Below, one piece after another: positions 41,252 through 51,400 of a stretch of 64,000 bases of DNA (position 1 is the first letter of the stretch; every line of letters begins with the position of its first letter). The stretch covers positions 55,880,397 through 55,944,396 of the forward strand of contig NC_044282.2 of assembly GCF_004027225.2 (NCBI RefSeq). The letters are read 5' to 3'. Made by a program: the position numbers and the translations under genes. The notes beneath the pieces are model-generated. The model was not told where the DNA came from. It worked only from the letters and a program-made list of their open reading frames with translations, and made no database searches. The DNA comes from Strigops habroptila. Lineage: Eukaryota > Chordata > Aves > Psittaciformes > Psittacidae.

Positions 41252-41467
41252 TCAGTTTTTCTGGTTGTCAAGCGCTTGCGTCCCTAAATCAGCTATTTTA
41301 ATGACAATCTTGCCAATATTCTTGTTTTTTTCCATGGCCTTGTGTGCCTCGGCAATGTCATGCAGGTGGAAAACGCTGTGGACAAGCGGTTGGAGATGAG
41401 GGGACCTTCCTCCGGAAAAATACGGCAGCACCTTTTCTGTGAAGTCTTTCACCAGCTGTGCCTTATA
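41252..41467 (-). CDS. TP53I3: TP53I3 (PIG3 quinone oxidoreductase) last exon, partial gene
   Basis: An NADPH-dependent quinone oxidoreductase of the zeta-crystallin-like MDR family; in mammals it is p53-induced. Only the terminal exon is seen. The minus-strand acceptor CTTCAG is followed by 71 codons and TGA (41252-41254). The protein reads YKAQLVKDFTEKVLPYF, then HDIAEAHKAMEKNKNIGKIV, matching the family C-terminus (EAHK.ME.NKNIGKIV). It then has an extra ~12 residue tail after IGKIVIKI, compared with the shorter end I recall for the human protein. No upstream exons (cofactor-binding or catalytic parts) were found between here and 53 kb on the minus strand. A 96-N gap lies 392 bp upstream. 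Confidence 0.9.
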   Translation of the reverse strand, partial: YKAQLVKDFTEKVLPYFSGGRSPHLQPLVHSVFHLHDIAEAHKAMEKNKNIGKIVIKIADLGTQALDNQKN

Positions 41468-41859
41468 CTGAAGGAGAAAAAAAACATTTTGAAGGTTATT
41501 TCCAGTCATTTCATTCACAGAGGTATCTCTAATCACAAGGAGATAGTTCCTGACATTTTCATAGTGAGACAGGCACGGAAACATCTGACAGGTACAAGTT
41601 AAAACAAGAAGAAAACTTTCAGATTATATTTTAATTGACTGAAATTCTCCAAAACAAGTTGTATAAGCTTAGCGCAGAACCATTTAAACTCAAACTGATT
41701 AAAGTTCTTAAGAATATTATGTATTAAACCACGGAAAAATCCATCCCAGGTCTCTGCACTACTCTCTTTCACTGTAATATCTGAGAATTTTCCTCATAAG
41801 GTGATTCTTTGCTGGTAATTTCCAGGGACCAAATGAGCTTGGTCTCTACTTTGAAAAAT

Positions 41860-41955
41860 NNNNNNNNNNNNNNNNNNNNNNNNNNNNNNNNNNNNNNNNN
41901 NNNNNNNNNNNNNNNNNNNNNNNNNNNNNNNNNNNNNNNNNNNNNNNNNNNNNNN
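41860..41955. other. Assembly gap (96 N)
   Basis: A run of N with unknown true content. It lies between the TP53I3 terminal exon and a CR1-like remnant. Its real size may differ from 96 bp. Confidence 1.
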
Positions 41956-42085
41956 TTGGAAATTTGAGGAAAGAAAGTTTCAAAGCTTGACTGGGTGAGA
42001 CACTGAGCAACCTTGTCTGTGAGGTTAGCTGATCTTCAAGCAGGCAGTGGGACCAGAGCACCTCCAGAAGTCCCTTCCAATGAGT
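41956..42085 (+). mobile_element. Probable old CR1 3' remnant beside the gap
   Basis: The order GAGCAACCTTGTCTGTGAGG, GGCAGTGGGACCAGAGCACC and AGAAGTCCCTTCCAATGAG resembles a diverged CR1 3' end in plus orientation. It starts at or inside the gap, so its 5' extent is unknown. Confidence 0.55.
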
Positions 42086-44534
42086 GCTTTCCTGGGGTTT
42101 TTGGCTCGTTCAGTCACAGAAGACAGGAAAGCATTGGTGTGAGGAGGCAGGAATATCCGGGCAGATGTATCTATTAGTGCTTAAAAGCAGGGAATATGAA
42201 ATGAAACAAATCAGGGTGTAGATTAAAGACTTAACGTTGAACCAATGGTAAGCAATTTGAATCTGCAGTGTAGTGAGGTCTGTTAGGAATCAGATAGTAC
42301 CACTGAAGTGCTGGGTTGGATAGAGGAAAGTCTTAAAGGTTGTCTTGTACCAAAAAAAAGAGTTGTTATCTTCTACACATTCAGAGAGTCTGTAGATTCT
42401 TTTAACTAGATGTTGCCAATAACTGAAGAACAGATCTGTTTCATAACTGAAAGATCTGGCTGAAGAGCGTGGATGTCAGTATCTGCAGAAGTAAGCTCTT
42501 CTTTAGGTAAAGTCTACTCTTTACCTAAGTAATTTTGTGACTACAACGTTTCCTGTAAGCAGTGTGTCTCTAGTGAATCTGAAGGAAATCAAGGTTTAAA
42601 TGGAGGTTCCTCTAAAGGGCTTTTTGCTTCTGTGCTTCTACCGTCTCTCTGCTATAAATTGATCCAGATATACTGCTGCATGTACAATAGAGGAGGTGGA
42701 ATTTTCTGGCTGGAGCTCAGAGTTAGTGCTGCAGTGTAAGCTTCATCTGATAGATCTAACTTTAAAACCCACTAAAATGCAGCCATCCCTATGGTGGAAT
42801 GGAGAGGTTCTTTGAAGGTGGCTTTTATGTAATTGAAAAAGGCACAAAGGAAAGAAGTAAAAAGTCAGGAGCTAGAATTTGGTAGCTCTGAAATATTTTC
42901 AAAGCTGACAAGGATTCTGGAATAATTTGTGAATCACTTTGTTCTTTGAAAAAAAATGTACTATCACCCATTGCTAATGGAGTTGAGGACAGACAGTTAC
43001 TATGAGAGGACCTGATACTTTATCTCTCTGTTTCATTTTCTGTGATAGGAAAATGCTGCTGGTATCAGCAGTTAGAATTCCTGTAGAGATTTGTTTCATT
43101 GTTTGGTGGGAATTGTAACAAAACCAGGGGGTTTGCCATTTATACAACAGTTTTATATGCTTTGAATATTGTAATGTTTCTCCTAGACTAGTCCAATAAT
43201 CCATAGCGTGAGTAGCTCAGAGACTCCATGGTGGCTACCAAGATTTATGTGCCCGAGACCTGTGAGAAAGCGTGATCAGCAAAGGCCTTGTCAGGTGAGC
43301 GACTCTCAACATTCCTTCAGCTGTAGATTCTACTGTGAAGACACATGAAACCAGTACCTGTAACTGGGATCCCAGGATATATGGGTGCTGTTGAGCTCCT
43401 GTTTTGGAATGGGCACCTTAATACTCCTGCAGTTCTGGGCAGTTATCTGGTCAGTCAGTCTGTGTGTGCTCCAGGCCTGCTGTCCCCGGCATGTGCTTGG
43501 ATTCATGTGTGAGTCCTCCTTAGCAGGAACTTTGTGCTTCAGTCTGTCCCCCAAGACATGCTCAGAAATGTGTATTACAGAAAGATGTGTGTGCTCTGTC
43601 CTTCCTGTCAGCCTCTTGTGGGTTGAATTTATCTAGTGTGGATTGTCTGTCTAGTATTCACGTATTGTGTGAATCTTCCAGAGGAGTCCCAAAAGTCAAC
43701 GCTGGTCAGCAGTGTTGGCACATTCAGAAATCATATTGCAGCCTGTCTTACGTGTGCGTGAGGAGGCTGCCGGCTCAGTAAGCAGGGGTCTGATATTACA
43801 ATAGGTGCTTAAACTACGAGTGGGTAGAATTGGACCTGTATATATATCTCTTCCTTCAAAGAAGAGTGCCCAAACAATTCAAATCATGGCTTTAAATGGG
43901 GATATCCCAATCTCCATCATTCCTGTTTCATCTGTGTGAAATGTTCTCCACCTCTTATGCTGAAATATTCCTGACAACTGCTACAAAGGATGCTTTGTTG
44001 TATTTCCTGCACAGAAATAAGGAGGTTTGCCAGGCAGTGGGGTGTGAAGATGTTAGGTGAACTTCCTGCTGTTCTATCCCAGTTTGTAGCTTGATTGTGG
44101 AACCTAGATGAGAACCTGATCTTTGAGCAGGTTGACTTTCTTTGCAGACCTTTTTCTTTTTTTAACATTTATCCAGAGGTTCTCCTTGGCATCAGCAAAG
44201 AGTGGCACAACAAATACTTTTGAGTGCAGTAGAAATTTTGGGGAGAAAAATGATACTGAAGATTGGCTAACAGAGGAACACTTCAGCTGTGCAAAGGTAT
44301 GAGTAGAGGAACAAAATGCAATGGAAGGTGTGGAGGGAGGAATGAAAAATGGTGATTTGCAAAATCCTGTAAAAGCTGAGACATGTTTGTTGTTGGGAAG
44401 GGGAAAAAAGAACTCTGGAAATAGCAATCCAATGGGTTTTATCAAGCCCTTGCATCCTTTTGAAGCAGGTTTATTGAGTACCGTGCAATTTGGTGCGTGA
44501 AAGTTTCCCATAACACCTTAAACAAACTTATGAC
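42086..44534. other. Non-coding stretch, no gene seen
   Basis: This is where TP53I3 upstream exons (minus) or FAM228 first exons (plus) might be expected, but I recognised none. A 10-bp-arm hairpin sits at 42503-42528. The reading frames have no recognisable domain. Confidence 0.5.
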
Positions 44535-44940
44535 TTGTTAGAATCATGGACTTAAAAAACAGCCCAGGTTGTAAGGGACATCGAAAGATCGTCTGGTCCA
44601 ACTGTTCATGGGAAAGGGACACTGGAGGAGATTACCTACCACCCTGTCCAGCTGCATCTTGAAAACCCCCACATAGAGGGATGCCACCCCATCCCTGAGA
44701 AGCTTGTTCCAGTGAATGATTGATCTCACTGTTAAAAATTTCTTTCTCACATTGCGATGAAACCTCTCCCAATGCAACTTGTACCTATTGCCCCTTGTCT
44801 TCTCCGTGTGACTCCTTGTGAAGAGAGAGCCTCCATCCTCTCTGTAGCCATCTTTTCAGTACTGGCAATCTGTCATGCGCTTCCCCCAGGCCTTCTCTTC
44901 TCCAGGAAGAAGAGACCTGACTCCTTCAGTCAAAGGAGAC
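44535..44940 (-). mobile_element. Old CR1 LINE fragment, minus strand
   Basis: A diverged reverse-complement CR1 of ~400 bp: CGTCTGGTCCAACTGTTCAT, CACCCTGTCCAGCTGCATCT, CATCCCTGAGAAGCTTGTTC, CCCCTTGTCTTCTCC and CCTTCTCTTCTCCAGG. It belongs to an older subfamily than the copies at 27.5 or 37.9 kb. Boundaries are approximate. Confidence 0.8.
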
Positions 44941-45179
44941 TTCTTTGGTTCTGTAAGTATTCTTCAGATGTGCATCATACTGAAGGAAAACTTTTCACCT
45001 GTTCACTGATGTGTGTTCTGAGTACACTCTGTTCATGGTTCTGAGCTGGAGAGATGTCCGCATCTTCCTGGTGCTGCGGCCAAAGAGGTGAATGGTCTGG
45101 TACCACTGAACATGTACATTACAGTTCTTCCAAAACTCTTCTGTTGCTACAGTTAACCTAACTGTTCAGAGCAAGTCTC

Positions 45180-45317
45180 GCAAGGCCAAGTTGGATGGGG
45201 CTTTCAGCAACCTGGTCTAGTGGAAGGTGTCCCTGCCTATGGCAGGGGATTGGAACTACATGAGCTTTAAGCTCCCTTCCAATCAAAACCCTTCTACCAC
45301 TCTATGGTTCTGTGATT
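45180..45317 (+). mobile_element. CR1 LINE 3' end, plus strand
   Basis: A ~138 bp CR1 tail: GCCAAGTTGGATGGGGCTTT, CAACCTGGTCTAGTGGAAGG, GGGATTGGAACTACATGAGC, then CTCTATGGTTCTGTGATT. It ends about 140 bp before the first FAM228 exon seen. Confidence 0.93.
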
Positions 45318-45459
45318 TGCCTGCCTGTGCTATTCTGCCAGCTGGGTTATGGTATAGTGTGCCTTTAATCACAACACAAGTAATTATTTTGAATTCAAAA
45401 GTAATTGTAACTCCTACTCCTGCTTTTACTTCATGTGGGTTTTTTTGATGTTCTGTTAG

Positions 45460-48400
45460 GCAGCAGCTGATCAAAGTCGAGACATCCTGGTTTCTGCTCA
45501 CTGCATATTGGACAGAGAAAATTATTTTGTGAGGGTAAGAAGTGGTATCTCGTTTCTCATGTGCTGTGTGCTTTCCTGTATGTCAGTGTTTTTTCTCTCC
45601 ATTGGTGATTCATGACAAAAATGTCAGTTATCTGTATTCTTGAAAAACTAAATTTAGAAGTACAGATTTCTGGCTTCTTCAGTCTCCTTGGGATAGGACT
45701 GAAGTGGTAACCCTAAATATGAGCTTAGGAATCATCTGTCTTTGGTGATTTACCTGCTTGTTTGCACCTAACTTTTGTTCTGTGGGTGTGATTAGATGGT
45801 GACAGCGGGCCTGGGAATAAAGAGCAGGAGGGCTGATCTGATTTAGCGGGTTGTCAGTGCTACAGGGAGAAGGTCCTTCCCCTGCCACGTATTTTGCACA
45901 GTCTTGGGCTTATCAGACCCCCACTCTGAAGTGATTTCAGCTCACTAACCTGGTGAGACAAAGTGAATGGTTTTCTGCTAGTCTTGCACTATAGCTTAAA
46001 AAATGAGTCTGAATGCCAGAGCTTGTTCCAGGGAGAGCCTGGAAACAAGTGGTGGGAGGTGGAGAGAGGGAGGAGCAGAAAGAAGGGCTGGCAAACAGGG
46101 CTCTTGCAGCAGTGACCAGTCAGATCAGGTCAGCCAAGCTGCCTGGCTTCACCCATGGAATCTTCAGTGTGGTTGGCCAATAGGTTGTATGGGGTTTATT
46201 TTCCATTTCTTGCTTAGGAGGTGGACAGATACTTGAGGCACAATGAATTCTTAGATCTGAGAAAGAAAGAGATGCTCTACAAGAAATGGCTTGAGGATGT
46301 TTCAGAGCCACTGCTGCAGAAAATTGAGGACAAGATGGACAGCAAGTCAAGTGAAGAAATGCAGAAAAGGAAAGAACAACAACTCTCTCTCTATTTAGAC
46401 TACTGTAAAAAGAAGGTATCAATGAGAAGTAAATTCCTGTTATGGAGAGGGTTGCATACAGAGGGTTGTGGGCAAGACACATGGATTCTGTAGTTCTGTG
46501 TGTTTCAGTACTCATAGAATGTGGAGTCACTGCAGGAAATACTTGTTGGTTTTCTTGATTTTGCTCTGAATTTCACTCCACTGTTGAGTATCAGATCCCG
46601 TGACTCAACTTTCTACATCTCAGGAATGGATATGGAGCAATAGAAGCAGTTACATAATTGGCCACAAATAGAATAGTATTTTATGTAGAGCAGGCTTTTG
46701 TTGTCAGTGGAAACCACTGCACAGAGGAGTTATGAGACTGCAAACAAGCTTCCCAGCCGGAAATGAAAATGTTGTGGGAATTGTGTTGTTTTAATGAGAA
46801 CAAATGATCACTTCTTCAAAGGTCTGATGTGAAAGACCCACACATTTAAACTGCATGTGATGACAAAGAGCTGCAGCAGTCTTACTGCCGAAGTTCTGGG
46901 ATTTAGGGAATTATGTTGGGTGTCCTGTACATATCTGGGTCTGCATCTGGGTCTTGTGAGCCCATCTCGCAAGCTTGTGTGGCAGGTCAGGACTTTGCTG
47001 GGTGTCCACCAAAAGCTGTAGTGGGACGTGTCCTTCTCTCTGAACAAGCACAGCACCAGTGACCAGCTTCCTCCTTTTCTCCTTGCTCTGTGGTGCCTGC
47101 TCTCTCATCAGCATGTCTATAAAGCAGACTAAAGCCCGTCAGAGAAACAGGACAATTGATTTGCATAAGTTTGCATTAATTGTGGCAGCATATGATAGAT
47201 TGTGCAAAACTTAAGACACTTTTTTGGTTTTGTTAATATAGTGATTTCTGGCTGTGCATTTCCCTCCCCCCCTGTTTTGTCCATTTTCTCTTGCCCTCTT
47301 CACTGCTATTAGGCTTCTCCTTGTCCTGTTCCTCAGATCTTCTCACCTTCCTATGTCTCTGTCACCAGTCTGTTCACTCTTTCCATATCTATTCTTCTTC
47401 CTCTAGTTTTGCTTCTTGCACTGTTCCTCTCTCCAGGCAACACTTTTACTCCATCCCCAAGTCTGTCACTGTTTTGTCCCTTTTTCTTCTGTCAGACTCC
47501 CCAGTGCTGCGTCTCCCTCTCTTTGTTGCTTCTGATGATTCCTCCAAGTTCTCCACTGTCCTTTGCTTTCCAAAGCTGCCTTCTCCCCCTTTCCTCCATG
47601 CTCCTCCTTAGTAACACTCTCCTCACTGTCCTTCCAGGTTCCGCCATCCCAGTCTTTCTGTCAGCTAGCATTTCTGCCTCCTTTATAACGCCATCACAGC
47701 CTTCCTCCTTTACCTCCCTTCCTTCACTTTCCATTGTTCCCGTGAGCTGCTCGTATATATATTTTTCCTTAAATCTGCCTCCTTTTCCCCCCCATTCTCA
47801 CCTCCTCCGTACCTCCAGTGCCAGGGACACGGACTGCAGATGCATGATGAGGTGGTTTGTCACAGTGTGAAGATGGCAGCAGCTCTACTTTCTTGCTAGC
47901 ACTGGCAGAGAAGTGCCACACTGCAGCCTGCAGGGACAGGGGAGTTTCCCTGGCCTGGGCTGCTGCTGTGTTAGCCACAACTCATCTTTTGGAAGCCCAG
48001 ATATTGTGGGTGTTATGTGCTGAAATGCTGCAGAGTAAGAGACCTTTCTGACTCATTTTTTAAGAGCAGGCTGTTACTCTGCTTTCTGCCAAGGGGTGTG
48101 TGAGTGACCAGACATCAGCTGCAGGAAGGGATCAAACGTGGATGTGCTGCACAGCACTAAGCACAAGTGACTGAGATCTCAGCACATACTGTAATGGGGT
48201 GATGTGTAACAATAAACCAAGGGGTGGCACTAAACCCCTGCAAATCGAGGCATGTTAGTGTTTAAATGGGAGATGGTGAGTGTGGCTGCTGCTTTCACTT
48301 CGGGGAACATGCTACATCCTGGGGAGCAGAGGCCGCTGCAGAGGCAGCAACATTCCTGCTCCCCATGGAGCTGCCCGGGTGCTCACTTTGTGTGTGGGAA

Positions 48401-51400
48401 CAGCACAGGCCCTTGGGGCCTGGCTTGCTCGCCCATGTGAGCGCCTTCAGCACAGTGACCTCTTCTACTGCAGATCCCACATTTTTTGATTTGGACTCAT
48501 CCTGCAGCGCTCCTGAACTGTTCAGGTTAAAGCATGTTTTTTCCAACTCTTAACTTGAAATCACATCCACAGATTGCCAAAAAGACTTGTTTAGAGCTCA
48601 GATCGGGAAGACCATAGGCTGAGCATTCCCTTCCTTCCTGGGACCCCTGGAGAACCATCTGCACAAGAAAGCTGAAAAACTTCATTTCCAAGGTTTTGGA
48701 GGAATGGCCAAGAGTATTAGGGAAAAGTATTTTATATGTATGCTTGCCCTGCTCTTACTGTTATTAGAGTGTCACTTGTGGGTTCTGTTCTTTATTGTTG
48801 TTTGGTTTTTTTTACTTCTGTTTTGTTTTCTCCTCTGTACAGCTCTTATGACGCAATTTAGGTAAGTCCTGGCTTATTGGCTGTAAACAGTGCATTATAA
48901 TATGGAGACAAGCAGTTGCAATTCACCTTTCTCAGCATCAGGCTTGATCAGTGTGTCAACCTCAGTCTCTGTGTAGCTTCTTGATGGCCTGTTTGATCTG
49001 GTATTCTTGGGTCTTGGCATCAATAGTGGATGTCAAGTGGTGGTACTGGCTGTTCCCCAGCTAACTCCAGTCATAGAGAACCTGAACTCAGCCTCTTTTT
49101 AGTATCTGTTCCCTTCTCTGTCAGAACACTTTCCCTTGAACAAAGCTTCCATTTTCTTGACTGCCCTAGCAGTGGTTAGCATTTTAGCCTATAATTATTT
49201 CTGGATGCTTTGTGAAATCATTTATTTTGTTTTCATGCCTATGATAAATTAAAATGGATGGAGGAATTTTCGTGTAACACTTAAGTCACCTTCTTTCTGA
49301 GATGCAATGTGTGAGAATTCAGGAGTCCTTTTCTCCACCATCCCTGCTGCTGTGTTCATATCATGCCTCTGAGTGTAGTACCTGAGCTGGCTGCTCTTGC
49401 TGTTTTATCACCAATAGCTTATGAGACCTGACCCAGTACCTACTTCTTTCACAGGGCTATGTGATTTTGGATGCTTATGACCCATCAGAGTATGACCCAT
49501 TCTTCCTGACGACATCTACAGACTGGTGGAAGGTGTGATATTTATGCCATGAGGTCTAGGGGCACCCTTTGGCCAGCAGGAAGTTAAAGGCTGGAGAGGA
49601 GGCAGAGTGTGCTACTGACGTGCTGCTATGGGGCTGGTGTAGAGGAACATGTTCTAGTTTTGTTAACTGAACAAATATGGGTCCCAGCTCCTACTGCATT
49701 TAAGCCCAAGTGTGTTTGAAAATGTTTTTCACAGGGAAATGGTTTGGATCCATACTAAGCCCAGGCTTGGAGGCACAGTAGACAATGGCGGGGGGGATGT
49801 TTGTTTTCACCATCTCAAATTCATTGTGGCAGCGTGGGAAGCATCCTGTCTAACAGGGGTTGGTGTGTTCCCAGGCAGGCTGGATGTGTGCTCTGTAGGA
49901 GGCAATCTAACAGTTCAGATGATCTTTACAGAAGCTCACACAAATGCCCCAAGGGCTAATAGAAGAGTCAGGGAACACTTGGACACAAATCCATGAACTG
50001 CAATTCTCTAAATCCATTCAGGATGCTGTGAGCCCTCAGCAGCTATGGGGATGGAGCTGATACTGCATTGCAATGTGTGAACCCCTGCAGGGTTCCTCAA
50101 GATCAGCTGCCTCCAGCAGATCAGAGTCTGTGGTCTAACTCTGTGGCACAGTCGTTGAATGTACTCTATGACCTGCCGGAGATGCTGAGAGGCTCAGCAT
50201 TTCTGAGGCCACTCAAGTCTGCCACCTGTTTTTATCCCTAAAAAATGAGGTGGATGCTCCTTCCCTGCTAACCAATGGTACCCTGACATTCACCTCTGAC
50301 TTTGGTCTTTTGAGACTGACAAAGTGCTTGTGTTGGTATGTTGGTACGTAAGCATGACATAACTGTCTCTGTCACAGGTTTCAACACCAACTTTACAGGA
50401 TCCTCTGTTAAGAGACATTCAAAGAAAGCTTACTGAGACAGGCATTATCAAGCAGTGCGAGACAGGTATTTTAAACAACTGGTATCCCTTGGAAGTGTTT
50501 CATATTGGGGGGGTGTCCTTGCTTGTGACAGTAGGTGCTCACACGAGGCACTTGTTACTTCCTGCCAGGAAGACCGTGCTCTACCAGAGAGCTCAACAAA
50601 CTCAGCAGAGAACTGCCCCTGCTTCCTCTGAGCCGGCAACATACGGATGCACTTGAGTGGCTGAAGATACCACACAGCTACATTGCTAGTGATGCCTACC
50701 AAAGAAAGAGGTAAGAGGTAATGTGGTGTTTATTGAGAGGCAGCACAACAGGTACAGTGGATGAGGCCTTTCCTTCTTGGCTGCATAGCAAACTATTTGT
50801 TAAAACTTAAATTTCATAGTGAATTCTGCTTTATTGTGTATTTCTCCTGAGAAAGGAGTGTTGGTGAAGGGAAGAACCTTCAGGGTGCTTTACTGGAAGA
50901 TCTGAAAAGATTTAAGGTTCATCCTTGCCTTGGGTTTTAGGGTTGGTTTGTTTTTTTTCTATTAGTTTCTAGATTTTGGGAGCAGAGGGAGGTCATACTT
51001 GTATCACAGACTGGCAGAGGTTGGAAGGGATCTCTGGGGGTCATCTTGTCCAACCCCCCTGCTAAAGCGGAGCCATGGAGAGCCAGTTGCCAGCCACCAT
51101 GTCTAGGCAGCTTTTGAATATCTCCAAGGATGGGGACTCCACAACCACCCTGGGCAGCCTGTACCAGTGCTCGGTCAACTTCACAGCAAAGAAGCGTTTC
51201 TTGATGTTCACGCATCCTGTGTTTCGGTGTGTGCCCGTTGTCTCTGGTCCTGTCGCTGGGCACCACTGAAAAGAGCCTGGCTTTGTCCTCTTTGTACCTC
51301 TCCCTTTCTTACACACTGATGGGATTCCCCCTGAGCCTTCTCTTCTCCATGCTGGGCTGTCCCAGCTTTCTCAGCCTTGTCTCTTATTTGCGCAACCAGT

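Noticed and set aside
40530-41399. 289-codon open frame on the plus strand across the SF3B6 promoter
   Set aside because: It runs through the CpG island, where GC-rich sequence rarely makes stops. The product is Arg/Gly/Pro/Ala-rich with no domain, and the region is explained by the SF3B6 promoter and exon 1 on the other strand.
41468-41584. Upstream extension of the TP53I3 frame starting MFPCLSHYENV
   Set aside because: It crosses the CTTCAG acceptor into intron sequence; similarity to the family begins at YKAQL.
47409-47870. 153-codon plus-strand frame, Ser/Leu/Phe-rich
   Set aside because: It follows the pyrimidine-rich composition of the tract at 47265-47825. The overlapping frames are open for the same reason, and the stretch is inside a FAM228 intron.
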